From positions 1 through 64,000 of the forward strand of contig NZ_MDHA01000028.1 of NCBI RefSeq assembly GCF_001705665.1: a stretch of DNA of 64,000 bases, given 5' to 3'. The DNA comes from Thioclava sp. SK-1 (GTDB lineage: Bacteria; Pseudomonadota; Alphaproteobacteria; Rhodobacterales; Rhodobacteraceae). The notes beneath the pieces are model-generated. The model had not been told where the DNA came from and searched no databases. It saw nothing but the letters and a program-made list of their open reading frames with translations. The position numbers and the translations under genes are program-made. Shown piece after piece: positions 28,429-38,286 of the stretch. The stretch's first letter is position 1, and each line of letters opens with the position of its first letter.

Positions 28429-29280
28429 ATGGCTGATTCCGACCTTTACGCACAGTATTTTGGGCTCACCGAACGCCCATTTACCCTTCTGCCCGACCCG
28501 TCGCTGATCTATTGGTCCGCGCAGCACAGTCGGGCACTGACCGTTTTGCGATACGGGCTGATGTCGCGCGCTCCAGTCACATTGGTATCGGGTGAGATCG
28601 GATCGGGCAAAACCACATTGGTTCAGGCGATCTTACAAGAAATGGATCAGGATCTGACCGTAGGGTTGATCTCCAACGCTCAGGGCGGGCGCGGCGAATT
28701 GCTGCAATGGGTGTTGAATGCCTTTGACGTGCCAGCCCAGGATGGACCGACGGATTACGTCTCGCTGTTTCAGCGTTTTCAGAATTTTCTATTGTCAGAA
28801 TATGCTGCCAACCGCCGGGTTGTCTTGATTGTTGATGAGGCACAAAACCTGTCCTCCGAAGGCCTGGAAGAGGTCCGGATGCTGACCAATATCAACTCCA
28901 ACAAAGATGAGCTGATCCAGCTGATCCTTGTCGGCCAACCAGAGCTGCGCGACATTGTTCGCGCCCCAAATATGCGCCAGCTGGCGCAGCGCGTCGCTGC
29001 AAGCTTCCATCTGGGCCCGCTGAGCGAAACAGATGTGCTGGCCTATATTGCCCATCGGTTAAAGGAATCAGGGGGCACAGGCGAGGAATTTCAGCCTGCT
29101 GCGTGCAGCCTCATTCACGCCCATACCGGAGGCGTTCCGCGGCTGATCAACCAGCTTTGCGATTTTTCCATGCTTTATGCATGGAGCGAAGACGAAAACG
29201 TCATCACAGTTGCTATCGTAGAATCCGTCTTGAAAGATGGTGTCTTCTTCGGCGATACAGGAATGGAACCGACCCCATGA
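28429..29280 (+). CDS. ExeA-like AAA ATPase of the exosortase/EPS operon
   Basis: 283 residues of the secretion ATPase (ExeA/PEP-CTERM-associated) type. It starts with the family segment YFGLTERPFTLLPDPSLIYW; Walker A is VSGEIGSGKTT (~54-64), Walker B VVLIVDEAQNLS (~125-136), sensor region LILVGQPELRDI, and a C-terminal lid with TGGVPRLINQLCDF. It heads the operon with wzz-like and BY-kinase genes and overlaps the wzz start (ATGA), a standard arrangement beside exosortases. A paralogue lies at 53420. The ATPase is assumed to energise or organise assembly of the envelope complex. Confidence 0.92.
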   Translation: MADSDLYAQYFGLTERPFTLLPDPSLIYWSAQHSRALTVLRYGLMSRAPVTLVSGEIGSGKTTLVQAILQEMDQDLTVGLISNAQGGRGELLQWVLNAFDVPAQDGPTDYVSLFQRFQNFLLSEYAANRRVVLIVDEAQNLSSEGLEEVRMLTNINSNKDELIQLILVGQPELRDIVRAPNMRQLAQRVAASFHLGPLSETDVLAYIAHRLKESGGTGEEFQPAACSLIHAHTGGVPRLINQLCDFSMLYAWSEDENVITVAIVESVLKDGVFFGDTGMEPTP

Positions 29281-30809
29281 ACTCCGATATTCGTTTCTAT
29301 TTAGCCTTGTTTTGGCGGCGTTTACCGCTGTTCATGTTGGTTTTCATCCTGTGTTCGGTGACTGGGATTTTGGCCGCCTTGACGCTGCCGCCTGTCTATC
29401 GATCACAGATGCAGCTGGTTGTGGAAAGCTCGCAGATCCCGGACCGGCTGGCCACATCAACGGTCACGACACCGGCCGAAGAACAGTTGCAACTATTTGA
29501 AACACGGCTGCTAACGCGTGATAATCTGTTGGATGTGGCGCGCAAATTGAATGCTGTGCCCGAACAGGCGGAAATGAGCCCCGATCAAATCGTGCGGGCA
29601 ATGCGGGCCAATACGTTGATCAAATCCTCCAGTGGGCGCAATTCAGCCACAACCATGTCGCTCAGCTTCGATTCGCCCTCGCCCCAGATCGCCGCCAATG
29701 TGCTGAATGAATATCTGACCTTCATCCTGGCTGAAGACGCACAATATCGCACCGGGCGCGCCAACCAAACACAGGAATTCTTTGAAAACGAAGTTGCCCG
29801 CCTTGGCACCGCCATGAGCGCGCAAAGCGGCCGTATTTTGGAATTCAAAACCGCCAATTCCGATGCCTTGCCCGAAAGCCAGAATTATTTCCAATCGCTG
29901 CAGTTGAATTATCAAAACCGCACCACACAGATTGACCGCGATATTGCAGGTTTGGAAAAGCAGAAAATGTCTCTGCGTCAGATCTATGAAGCCACCGGTC
30001 AGGTGTCGTCGATCCGCTCACAAATGAGCCCGCAAGAACAACGCATTCAGGATCTGCGCAATGAATTGGCCGATATGGAAGCCGTCTATGCCGCAGACAG
30101 CCCGCGCGTCACGGTGTTAAGAAAACGCCTGTCGCAGATGGAGGCCAATTTGGGTGGCGGCGCAAATGATGATACGCCAAGCGACCCGGGCGAGGCCGTG
30201 TTTAACCTGCAAATCTCCGATATCGAAAGCCAGATTGAACAGCTGCAAGATGAACGTGATTATTACAATTCCCAGCTGAAAGATGTGCAAGACGCATTGG
30301 CGAAAATCCCGGGCAATACAATCACTCTGGGGGCGCTGGAGCGCGATTACAAAAACATCCAGGATCAATATAATGTGGCTGTAGACCGGCTGTCGCAGGC
30401 CTCGACCGGGGAACGGATCGAAAGCCTGTCACGCGGCCAACGGGTCAGTGTTGTCGAGCAGCCCTCGGTGCCATCTGAACCGATCAAACCGTCGCGCAAG
30501 AAAATCGCAGCCGCCGGGATTTTGGGCGGGATCATGGCCGGGTTGGGTTTGATCGCGGTGCTGGAAATGCTGAGCACGACGATCAAACGGTCCTCGGATT
30601 TAAGCCGCGCGCTGGATATCACGCCGCTGGCCACGATCCCCTATCTGACCACAAAGACCGAAAGCCGGCGCCGGCGCACACGCCAGATTGCCCTGACTGC
30701 AGGGATCGGCATCGCCATTCCGGTGGCGGTCTGGGTCATTCATTCCTATTATATGCCTTTCGAAGTGATCGCTCAGAAGATCGCCCAGAAGATCGGCCTT
30801 TACATCTGA
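29277..30809 (+). CDS. Polysaccharide chain-length determinant (Wzz/GumC-like)
   Basis: About 510 residues. The N-terminus MNSDIRFYLALFWRRLPLFM leads into the first transmembrane helix. A long periplasmic coiled-coil region follows (e.g. RIQDLRNELADMEAVYAADS), then the conserved proline-rich loop PSVPSEPIKPSRKKIAAAGI before a second helix. A third hydrophobic stretch lies near the end. A longer frame from 29103 exists, but ATG 29277 overlaps the ExeA-like stop and is preferred. It regulates polymer length together with the BY-kinase 10 bp downstream. The kinase domain is separate, as in Gram-positive and exosortase-linked systems. Confidence 0.93.
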   Translation: MNSDIRFYLALFWRRLPLFMLVFILCSVTGILAALTLPPVYRSQMQLVVESSQIPDRLATSTVTTPAEEQLQLFETRLLTRDNLLDVARKLNAVPEQAEMSPDQIVRAMRANTLIKSSSGRNSATTMSLSFDSPSPQIAANVLNEYLTFILAEDAQYRTGRANQTQEFFENEVARLGTAMSAQSGRILEFKTANSDALPESQNYFQSLQLNYQNRTTQIDRDIAGLEKQKMSLRQIYEATGQVSSIRSQMSPQEQRIQDLRNELADMEAVYAADSPRVTVLRKRLSQMEANLGGGANDDTPSDPGEAVFNLQISDIESQIEQLQDERDYYNSQLKDVQDALAKIPGNTITLGALERDYKNIQDQYNVAVDRLSQASTGERIESLSRGQRVSVVEQPSVPSEPIKPSRKKIAAAGILGGIMAGLGLIAVLEMLSTTIKRSSDLSRALDITPLATIPYLTTKTESRRRRTRQIALTAGIGIAIPVAVWVIHSYYMPFEVIAQKIAQKIGLYI

Positions 30810-30819
30810 CGGGACGCCC

Positions 30820-31647
30820 ATGGAAAAGCTTCAAAAAGCCCTTGAAAAAGCCCGCGCGAACCGGGTCAGCCACAAGGCAGGCCCTGCGGCCAACAAGACT
30901 GGCGCAGAGCCCGAACAAACGCCAAACGAGGTATCGGACCTATGGGCGGATCTGACGGAACTGAAACTGGATCCCAAGGTGCTGATGCAAAACCGTATCG
31001 TATCGGGCAACGGTCGCGCGGACAGCACACATTACGATCTGTTACGCACAAAGCTGCGCGAAGAATCCCGCCGCCGCGGATTTTCCAAGATCGCCATCGT
31101 ATCGGCCGGGCCTGGGGCGGGCAAAAGTACGACCGTGGCCAATCTGGCGTTTTCCTTTGGCCGCCTGCCGTTCATGCGCACGTTGGTGTGTGACTTCGAT
31201 CTACGTCACCCTTCGTTGCACCGGTTATTGGGGCAAACCCCTGCCGCCGATATGGGCGCGGTGATCAATGACGATTTTGCCTTCAAAGACCATGTGCTGC
31301 GCCACGGGAATAATCTGGCCTTTGGGATGAACCGTTCCTCTGTGGCCAACCCATCGGAATTGCTGCAAAGCGACCGCACACAAGATTTCCTAGAGGCGGT
31401 TCAGGCAACGTATCAACCCGATCTGATGCTGTTTGATATGCCGCCCTTCCTTTTGGCCGATGACACGCATGGGTTTCTGCGCCAGGTCGATGCGGTGGTT
31501 CTGGTCATCGAGGCCGAGGTCACACCGCGCGCGCAGATTGATCTGGTGGAACAGAAATTGTCAGAATTGACGACAGTTTTGGGCATCGTTTTGAACAAAT
31601 GCCATTTCCCCGATGAAAGCGACGCCGCCAGCTATAGTTATTACTAA
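30820..31647 (+). CDS. BY-kinase (CpsD/CapB-type) tyrosine autokinase
   Basis: 275 residues. Walker A is SAGPGAGKSTT at ~95-105, Walker A' TLVCDFDLRHPS at ~121-132 and a B-type segment is LMLFDMPPFLLAD. The C-terminus ends in a short tyrosine cluster (ASYSYY), the autophosphorylation tail of bacterial tyrosine kinases. With the Wzz-like protein it would switch polymer length and export by cyclic phosphorylation. It starts 10 bp after the wzz-like stop. The protein lacks a membrane domain, so activation depends on the partner. Confidence 0.9.
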   Translation: MEKLQKALEKARANRVSHKAGPAANKTGAEPEQTPNEVSDLWADLTELKLDPKVLMQNRIVSGNGRADSTHYDLLRTKLREESRRRGFSKIAIVSAGPGAGKSTTVANLAFSFGRLPFMRTLVCDFDLRHPSLHRLLGQTPAADMGAVINDDFAFKDHVLRHGNNLAFGMNRSSVANPSELLQSDRTQDFLEAVQATYQPDLMLFDMPPFLLADDTHGFLRQVDAVVLVIEAEVTPRAQIDLVEQKLSELTTVLGIVLNKCHFPDESDAASYSYY

Positions 31648-31663
31648 AGCTTGCCGCCCCGAC

Positions 31664-31703
31664 ATATGACACAAGCGTCCAGTTTTGGGTGCCTGTGTCA
31701 TAT
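31664..31703. terminator. Inverted repeat between convergent genes, probable terminator
   Basis: ATATGACACA (31664-31673) and its inverted copy (31694-31703) flank a 20-base loop containing TTTT, between the BY-kinase stop and the GT2 stop. Confidence 0.5.
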
Positions 31704-31747
31704 CGGTATTGCCCGGATCCCTGTGACCGGGGCCGCAGCCAACTGGG

Positions 31748-32770
31748 TCATTTATATTCAATCAGCCCGGCACGGCGATTGCTGATCCGGCGCAGATGAA
31801 ATTCCAGCACGCCGATGGCTTCGGGAAATTTGCTTAATGTTAGCAAGGCTGCATGTTCCCAAGCCACACGCCCGCCCCCTGAACGCCGCGACAGGCGCAA
31901 CACCTGTATCGGATAGATCAGCACAAGACCAAGCGCCCAGGGCGTCACGATCACTGCCGCCAGCACAATCAGCAACGGCAACACCGCCCCCCAGGCCAGC
32001 GCACGACGGGTCGGCGTCACATAATGGCGCCACGGCGCTTCGCCATGCATATGCGCCCCTTCGGCAAAGGCATGACCTGCGCGGCGCGCACGTTTCCAAA
32101 ATTGCGACAGCTGCGTCATGGCGGCATCATGCAGGGTCATTTCTGCGTCCAACCGCCAGATTTTCCACCCCGCCTTGCGCAGCCGCACACACATTTCAGG
32201 CTCTTCGCCCGCGATCAGGGTCGGATCATACCCACCAACCTGGGCCAGCGCATCCAGCCGCATCAAGGCATCGCCCCCACAGGCATCGGCCTCGCCCACC
32301 GGCGTATCCCATTCCCGGTCACAATGCGCGTTATAAAGACTGGCCTCGGGGTGGCGTTCACGCCTGCGCCCACAGACAATGGCCACATCCGGATGGCTGT
32401 CCAAAAAGGCGCACGCGCGTGCCACCCAATCGGCGCGCACCTCACAATCGCCATCCACCAGCTGCACATAGCGCAGATCCGGGGCCAATGCGCGCAACCG
32501 CTCCAGCCCCGCATTGCGCGCACGCGCCGCGGTGAAGGGCTGGTTCATATCCAGCTCCACCACGTCAACCCCGCGGGCGCGGGCCATTTCGCGCGATCCA
32601 TCACGTGATCCGCTATCCACATAGACCAGCTGCGCCAGATCCGACAATGATGCCAAACAGGCCACCAATCGTGCGCCCTCATTGCGACCAATCGCAATCG
32701 CACCGATCTGCTGCACTGCTGTTTGCGGCGCAACAGGGTCTAAAACAGGCTCTGAACCAGCGTCAGGCAT
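31748..32770 (-). CDS. Glycosyltransferase family 2 membrane protein
   Basis: 340 residues. GT-A fold landmarks: GAIAIGRNEGARLVACLASL, YVDSGSRDGS (first Asp motif), VQLVDGDCEV (DxD-like) and later PTLIAGEEPEMCVRLRKAGW. Residues ~255-300 form one or two hydrophobic helices (LAWGAVLPLLIVLAAVIVTP), so it is membrane attached. The start overlaps the upstream GT2 gene by 8 bp, implying coupled expression. Exosortase-linked loci often contain such a transferase. Donor unknown. Confidence 0.88.
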   Translation of the reverse strand: MPDAGSEPVLDPVAPQTAVQQIGAIAIGRNEGARLVACLASLSDLAQLVYVDSGSRDGSREMARARGVDVVELDMNQPFTAARARNAGLERLRALAPDLRYVQLVDGDCEVRADWVARACAFLDSHPDVAIVCGRRRERHPEASLYNAHCDREWDTPVGEADACGGDALMRLDALAQVGGYDPTLIAGEEPEMCVRLRKAGWKIWRLDAEMTLHDAAMTQLSQFWKRARRAGHAFAEGAHMHGEAPWRHYVTPTRRALAWGAVLPLLIVLAAVIVTPWALGLVLIYPIQVLRLSRRSGGGRVAWEHAALLTLSKFPEAIGVLEFHLRRISNRRAGLIEYK

Positions 32771-33737
32771 TCTTGCGATCCTTCAGTAACGGCACCATAA
32801 CCTGCGACCAGAAATCCGAAAAGAAATTGAGCGGTGCATGCGGATTTTGTCCGCGTATTTTGGCCAGCGGCACATTGATCGCAGCCCCGGCCATCCACGC
32901 AAACCCCGTCAAAAGAGCGCCCCCCCGGCCCATGCAGACCTGGTGGTAATGGCGCCAGCTATCATACCAATAGGCCGGACGGGCGCGACGTTCTGGCCGG
33001 TTGACCTGCACCTGCGTCGCCACACCTTCGGCATGTAACACCCGCGCCTGCGGCAGATGCCAGACATGATATCCCGCCGCCTGAATGCGGTACATCAGCT
33101 CGGTTTCCTCAAAATACAAAAAGAACTTTGGGTCGAATGTGCCAACCTTGCGCAGCACATCGCTGCGCAGCATCACCGCCGCCCCTGACACCCAATCAAC
33201 CCCACCCGCCTTGGTATTGGGCGGCAAAGCCACGGCGGCACGTGGAAACATTCGTGCCAAGGGACCGAAATTCACCGCATGCACAAAGCTTGCTGCGGGC
33301 GAAAAGAACCGAAACGCCGCGCTGACAGGCTCTCCGCTGGGCAGGGAAATTGCCGCCCCCGACGCGCCAACCAATGGATTATCATCCATGAACTTCGCCA
33401 GAACATCCAGCGCTTCATTTTCCAATGTCGCGTCAGGGTTCAGCAAAAATATGTAGCGCGGCGCATCAGGGCGCACCAATAGCGCATCGATCACCACATT
33501 GTTTCCACGTCCAAATCCATGATTGACCGTCTGCGGCCAAAGCGTGACCTGATCCCCCCAACCGCGTTCGGCATGGGTGCTGGAAAATTGTTCAGCATCC
33601 GTCCCAGGTGATGCATTATCCAGCAAATGCACCTCGACCGATCGCCCCCCGTGGCTGCGTGAGATCACGCTCTCAACCGCGGCGATAGACAAATCCGGAG
33701 TGCCATAATTCACAATTATTACCGCAATTTCAGCCAT
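32763..33737 (-). CDS. Glycosyltransferase family 2 (rhamnosyltransferase-like)
   Basis: About 324 residues. The N-terminus AEIAVIIVNYGTPDLSIAAV and the HLLDNASPGTD motif are typical of the WbbL/RfbF group of GT2 enzymes, many of which use dTDP-L-rhamnose. The metal motif is FLLNPDATLE and a catalytic region is KFFLYFEETELMYRIQAAGY. ATG 33737 is preferred over 33764 because it begins directly at the domain and GGGAA precedes it. dTDP-rhamnose can come from the rml operon in this window. Rhamnose specificity is inferred. Confidence 0.88.
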   Translation of the reverse strand: MAEIAVIIVNYGTPDLSIAAVESVISRSHGGRSVEVHLLDNASPGTDAEQFSSTHAERGWGDQVTLWPQTVNHGFGRGNNVVIDALLVRPDAPRYIFLLNPDATLENEALDVLAKFMDDNPLVGASGAAISLPSGEPVSAAFRFFSPAASFVHAVNFGPLARMFPRAAVALPPNTKAGGVDWVSGAAVMLRSDVLRKVGTFDPKFFLYFEETELMYRIQAAGYHVWHLPQARVLHAEGVATQVQVNRPERRARPAYWYDSWRHYHQVCMGRGGALLTGFAWMAGAAINVPLAKIRGQNPHAPLNFFSDFWSQVMVPLLKDRKNA

Positions 33738-33893
33738 TAAATCAAAATTCCCACCACAACCCAATCTTCACCTGCCAGCATGCCTGATATATGGCAGCGG
33801 AACAAGAATGCGCGGGAAACTGCATTTGCCCCTCGATTTTTCCCACTGAACATGGAAGCTTCGGAGCCGAAAGCAAAAATTGTGAACGTATAA

Positions 33894-35357
33894 ATGCCCA
33901 ATCCTATCGCCTATCTGGCCCTTTTCGGCTGGCCCTTTGTGACATGGCTGCTGTTTCGCCGGTTTTCGATCCAAAAAGCGGCGATCCTCTCGGTGATTTT
34001 GGGCTATTTGTTCCTGCCGACGCGACCGTCGATCGATTTGCCTATTTTACCGCCATTCAACAAATTTTTGATCCCGTCGCTTTCGGCGCTGGTCTTCGCC
34101 TATCTGCAGACCCGTGCGCAACATCAGGCCGAACAGCGGATGATGCGCCGCAATGGCGAACGCCCGCCACGCAGCGCCCGCCGCGCACCGCGCAGCCGGG
34201 TACAAAAGATCGTTCTGGTCGTGATGGTTCTGATGCTGACCATGCCCGTGCTGACATGGGCGACAAACCGCGAACCAATGATCGATGGCATAGTCTATAT
34301 TTCTGGTCTGCGGCCCTATGATATTGCATCGCTGTCACTGGCCACACTGGTGATGCTGGTGCCGTTCTTCGTGGGGTATTTGTATTTAAAGGGCCGTAAC
34401 GCACAATTGCTCTTGCTGCGCACCCTGGCGTGGAGCGGGTTGGTATATTCTGTGCTGGTGATGTTTGAATCACGTTTCAGCCCGCAGCTGAATGTCTGGA
34501 TCTATGGGTTCTTTGGCAATGATTTCGCCCAGCATATGCGCCAGGGCGGATTTCGCGCCATCGTATTTTTGGAGCACGGGCTTCGGGTCGGGATTTTCCT
34601 ATGTATGGCCGCTATGGCCTGTGCGGTTTTGTCATGCAGCGCAGACACCAACAAAGGCCGTCTGCGCTGGCTGGCGGCCACGGCCTGGATGGTTCTGGCA
34701 CTGATTTTGTCAAAAAACATCGGCGCCTTTTTGATTGCCATTACCCTGTTACCAATCATCTTTCTGACCTCGCGCAAGATCCAAAGCCTTGCGGCCCTAT
34801 GTATCGCAGCGCTGGTCCTTATCTACCCGTTGGCGCGCGGGGCCGGATTGGTTCCTGTGAATGAAATCACGTCTTTCATGTCACAATATTCTCCTGAACG
34901 CGCCGGATCGCTCAATTTCCGTCTAAGCAATGAGGACACATTGCTTGAACGTGCCAATCTGAAACCCTTGGCAGGTTGGGGCGGTTGGGGGCGCAACATG
35001 TTATATGATCCCGAGACAGGCAAAAACACCAGCATCACCGATGGCCGTTGGATCATCGTTATCGGCAGTTTCGGCTGGATCGGGTATCTGGGCACCTTCG
35101 GGCTGTTATGTCTGCCGGTAATTGTCTTAGGAATGCGTGCCCGCCGTTTCCAATTGGATCTGGTCGATTCCGGCCTATTGCTGATCGTGGCTGCCAATCT
35201 TCTGGATTTGTTGCCAAATTCTTCAAGCATGCCGCCTTTGTGGATCTTGGTCGGTGCGCTTTGGGCACAATATGATCAGGTTCAAACCGCAACCACAAAA
35301 ACACGCCACAACCGGCCCAGGGCCGCATCCTCGCGCGAGTCTACCGCCTCGGGATAA
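33894..35357 (+). CDS. O-antigen polymerase/ligase-like membrane protein
   Basis: 487 residues with around ten hydrophobic helices and a larger loop near residues ~340-380, the layout of Wzy/WaaL-type proteins. The loop includes LNFRLSNEDTLLERANLKPL followed by AGWGGWGRNM, matching the conserved W-G-G pattern of the family before the last helices. It would polymerise the flipped repeat units or ligate them to an acceptor. Divergent from the GT2 pair. The end (~465-487) is basic and Thr-rich. Wzy versus ligase cannot be separated from sequence. Confidence 0.82.
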   Translation: MPNPIAYLALFGWPFVTWLLFRRFSIQKAAILSVILGYLFLPTRPSIDLPILPPFNKFLIPSLSALVFAYLQTRAQHQAEQRMMRRNGERPPRSARRAPRSRVQKIVLVVMVLMLTMPVLTWATNREPMIDGIVYISGLRPYDIASLSLATLVMLVPFFVGYLYLKGRNAQLLLLRTLAWSGLVYSVLVMFESRFSPQLNVWIYGFFGNDFAQHMRQGGFRAIVFLEHGLRVGIFLCMAAMACAVLSCSADTNKGRLRWLAATAWMVLALILSKNIGAFLIAITLLPIIFLTSRKIQSLAALCIAALVLIYPLARGAGLVPVNEITSFMSQYSPERAGSLNFRLSNEDTLLERANLKPLAGWGGWGRNMLYDPETGKNTSITDGRWIIVIGSFGWIGYLGTFGLLCLPVIVLGMRARRFQLDLVDSGLLLIVAANLLDLLPNSSSMPPLWILVGALWAQYDQVQTATTKTRHNRPRAASSRESTASG

Positions 35358-35539
35358 TGCCCGTATTCTTTGTGAAAGCATTTTTTGATGTCCATCACCG
35401 CAGTCCCATCATGTTCCCGACCGCGTCCAATGCCGGTCCATAGACAAGAGTTGGATAGGATCAAAACCATATCCGTTTTTGGGGGATTATCGGCGCATCT
35501 TTTACCACTGGGACCTGGCGCATCGCATTCGGATCCGGC

Positions 35540-35729
35540 CGCAAAACGATCTTATGCACTCTATGTCTGGCCTCTGAGCACCGCACATGGTTTCATGAAC
35601 ACCCAATCGAGATGGCTGCGCAATTTCATCAAGCGTTCGCTGTCGTTTCTGGCCATATTCGCGTTGGCGCATCTGTCGACATATCATTTCGAAAACCGCT
35701 TCACACGCTGGGCAAAACGGATCACCTGA
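35540..35729 (+). pseudogene. C-terminal remnant of an acyltransferase family 3 protein
   Basis: In this frame the residues SYALYVWPLSTAHGF, then RSLSFLAIFALAHLSTYHFE and NRFTRWAKRIT-stop match the last helices and the FE-P-F-R-W tail of acyltransferase-3 proteins. No membrane domain upstream of ~35500 supports a complete gene. It lies in the 380-bp gap between the polymerase-like gene and a GT4 gene, so an acyltransferase gene was probably deleted here. Confidence 0.65.
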
Positions 35730-35737
35730 TAATCGCT

Positions 35738-37015
35738 ATGACACAATCACATTCCCTCCCCCCGATTGCATATCTGACGGGCGAATATCCCAAGGTTTCG
35801 CATACGTTCATCCAACGCGAGATTACAGCCCTGCGTCATGCAGGCTGGACGGTCGAGGCCTGCACCGTGCGCCGCGCACCAGCCAAGGATGTGGTCGGAC
35901 AAGACCAACGCGACGAGCAAACAGGCACATTTTGCATCCTGGAGGCGGCAAAATCCCCCGCCCGGCTGATCAAGGCGCATATGCAGATGCTGCGCCGCGA
36001 TCCAAAACGCTGGATCTCCAGCCTGAAATTGGCATGGTCCACGCGCCCGCCCGGGCTGAAGGCCGGGCTGTGGCAGATGTTCTACTTCTTAGAAGCCGGC
36101 GTATTGTCACAACATCTTTTGGACCGGGGCGTGCGCCATCTGCACAATCATTTCGCCAATTCCAGCTGCTCGGTGGCGATGCTGACCTCGGAAATGTCGG
36201 GCATTCCATTTTCGGTTACCATGCATGGGCCTGCGATCTTTTTTGAACCGATGTGGTGGCGCATTGACGCAAAAATTGCGCGCGCAGCTTTTGTATCCTG
36301 CATCAGCCATTTCTGCCGCAGTCAGGCAATGTTCTTTTCCGACACCCAGCATTGGTCAAAACTAAAGATCGTGCATTGCGGGGTTGAACCCGAAAACTAT
36401 GGTCGCGACCCGCATGCTGCGCCGGGCAAAGAAGTGATCTTTGTCGGGCGGCTGTCGGCGGTCAAAGGCGTGCCATTGTTGATCGAGGCATTCGCCCGTA
36501 TCCACGCCGACCATCCCGATGCGCGCCTGTCAATCGTCGGGGATGGCGATACACGCGCCGAATACGAAGCCCTTGCCGCCGCATGTGGTGCAAAAGATTC
36601 AATCGCATTCCTGGGCTATCAATCCAGTGATGAGGTCGCAGCCCTTATGGCGCGCTCCGATGTGCTGGTGCTGGCATCCTTCGCCGAAGGTGTGCCGGTA
36701 ACATTGATGGAGGCCATGGCATCACGACTGCCCGTGATCGCAAGCCGCGTGGCCGGGGTGTCCGAACTGATCGATGATGGCATATCGGGCTATACGATCC
36801 CAGCCGGCGATGTCGATACGCTGACCGCCCGGCTGGACACGCTGTTGTCGGACCCGGATCTGCGCGACCGTATGGGCTGCGCAGGCCGCGACCGCGTAAG
36901 CGAGCAGTTCGACCTGCACAAAGAGGCCATGTGGCTGGGGGACATCTTGCACGCCAGCCTGACGGGCACATTGCCGCCAACCCTGCGTCCGCCGTTGACA
37001 CCGCCGACCCCATAG
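35738..37015 (+). CDS. Glycosyltransferase family 4 protein
   Basis: 425 residues with a GT-B fold. Features are PPIAYLTGEYPKVSHTFIQR at the N-terminus (common in exosortase-linked GT4 proteins), HNHFANSSCSVAMLT, VIFVGRLSAVKGVPLLIEAF and the E-x7-E segment FAEGVPVTLMEAMASRLPVI. The frame extends back to 35612, but ATG 35738 fits the domain start and avoids overlap with the acyltransferase remnant. The ribosome site is weak. Adds a sugar to the lipid-linked intermediate; specificity unknown. Confidence 0.92.
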   Translation: MTQSHSLPPIAYLTGEYPKVSHTFIQREITALRHAGWTVEACTVRRAPAKDVVGQDQRDEQTGTFCILEAAKSPARLIKAHMQMLRRDPKRWISSLKLAWSTRPPGLKAGLWQMFYFLEAGVLSQHLLDRGVRHLHNHFANSSCSVAMLTSEMSGIPFSVTMHGPAIFFEPMWWRIDAKIARAAFVSCISHFCRSQAMFFSDTQHWSKLKIVHCGVEPENYGRDPHAAPGKEVIFVGRLSAVKGVPLLIEAFARIHADHPDARLSIVGDGDTRAEYEALAAACGAKDSIAFLGYQSSDEVAALMARSDVLVLASFAEGVPVTLMEAMASRLPVIASRVAGVSELIDDGISGYTIPAGDVDTLTARLDTLLSDPDLRDRMGCAGRDRVSEQFDLHKEAMWLGDILHASLTGTLPPTLRPPLTPPTP

Positions 37016-37260
37016 ACAGCGTGATTTTGGGCCGTGATCACATTTCCGGCCCAAATTCCGACCGATCACCCTAAGTATATATGTTTCAGCAATAACCTCA
37101 CTATGGAGATCTCTGCCACGGCCAATGGTGCTTTGGTCATCCAGATTTTCGCCGCACGCGCAGCATACTCATGTCACACGCCCCCCGACCGTCGGCCATA
37201 AGCGCGCTTTGAGACAGAACCGTCAAATCTGTGCCAGATTATACGGTAAGACAGCCGGTC

Positions 37261-38286
37261 CTACCAATGCCCCGCGCCCTGTCCGCGTGCCATCAGACGG
37301 CGCGCGCGCAGATAGACAATCGCATCCAATCCAAAACCAAGCGCGGTGATCACCATGCGTTTTGGCCGCCATTTATCGGGCAGCCCCCGCCAGCGGCTCA
37401 ATCGTTTGGTCAGGAAATGCCGCGGCACATAGCCCGAGGGGCTGGGCAGTTTTTCCGCCAGATACCGCGCCAGCCAATCTGGGTCGCCAGCCACCTGTGC
37501 CAGTCGCGCGGACACGCCATCAGGGCCACGCCCATTAAGATCCGAAAACACCACATCATTGATCGCCCCCCCTATGACGATCCGGGTCTGATGACGGATC
37601 AACGCACCCAGATTGCGCTCAGAAGCATATACATGGAACAGCCCATCGCGCCCATCCAGACGGTTCAGATCCCGCGTGGTCTGGAACCGATTGGTTTGCA
37701 CCATGGCGCGCACAAACCCGTCTTCGACCGGCAGGCCAATGGGCAAATACAAATTGCGCGCGACATCTGCACGCAGCAGATACAGCTGTCCGCAAATCGA
37801 CCCTTTCCAGTCATCCAACCCCCCTCCGGCCATCGTGATGACCCGGTCCAAAGGCCCCCGGATCAACGACGGATCATGCGCCAGATCCTTGACCGGACGG
37901 CTGGAGGCCCCCGACAGATCCGGCCGGTCGAGCAAAAACTGCAGCAACTGACGCAGCATATCTGGCTGTGGGATCGTTATATCTGCGTCCAGGAACAAGA
38001 AGACCTCTGCCTCCTGTCGGCTCTGTTCATGCACAAAACGGTTCCATGTCCGCGATTTTCCGCCATCTGTAAAATCATGTACACATACCTGCGCGGGTGG
38101 CAGATGCGCCAGCACCCTACGGGCAATATCAGCCGTATCATCACTGCATCCATTGGCCAGCACATGCAGCTGTATAGAGATATCAGGATCCGTGAAAATA
38201 TCCTGACGCAGCAAATCATGCAGCATATCGGCCAGCCCGGCCGCCTCATTATGGGCGAAAACCCCGATATCCAGATAACGCTGCAT
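37261..38286 (-). CDS. Glycosyltransferase family 2 protein
   Basis: 341 residues. Begins YLDIGVFAHNEAAGLADMLH, then LANGCSDDTADIARR and the metal motif FLFLDADITIPQPDML; a later segment (GLPVEDGFVRAMVQT) holds the probable catalytic ED pair. A C-terminal stretch with KRMVITALGFGLDAIVYLRA may associate with the membrane. It resembles the GT2 gene at 62746-63618 in its opening motif and GCSD/LDAD spacing, so the two may be paralogues. ATG 38286 is chosen over 38340 because it starts at the domain. Confidence 0.85.
   Translation of the reverse strand: MQRYLDIGVFAHNEAAGLADMLHDLLRQDIFTDPDISIQLHVLANGCSDDTADIARRVLAHLPPAQVCVHDFTDGGKSRTWNRFVHEQSRQEAEVFLFLDADITIPQPDMLRQLLQFLLDRPDLSGASSRPVKDLAHDPSLIRGPLDRVITMAGGGLDDWKGSICGQLYLLRADVARNLYLPIGLPVEDGFVRAMVQTNRFQTTRDLNRLDGRDGLFHVYASERNLGALIRHQTRIVIGGAINDVVFSDLNGRGPDGVSARLAQVAGDPDWLARYLAEKLPSPSGYVPRHFLTKRLSRWRGLPDKWRPKRMVITALGFGLDAIVYLRARRLMARGQGAGHW

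Noticed and set aside
35282-35470. 62-residue minus-strand ORF after the polymerase-like gene
   Set aside because: Overlaps the polymerase end, has no recognised family and no clear ribosome site.
35794-35810. GTTTCGCATACG as a further parS copy
   Set aside because: Only the left arm matches and it lies in a glycosyltransferase gene; other GTTTCGC occurrences (e.g. 9572, 13112, 27872) are also half-sites.
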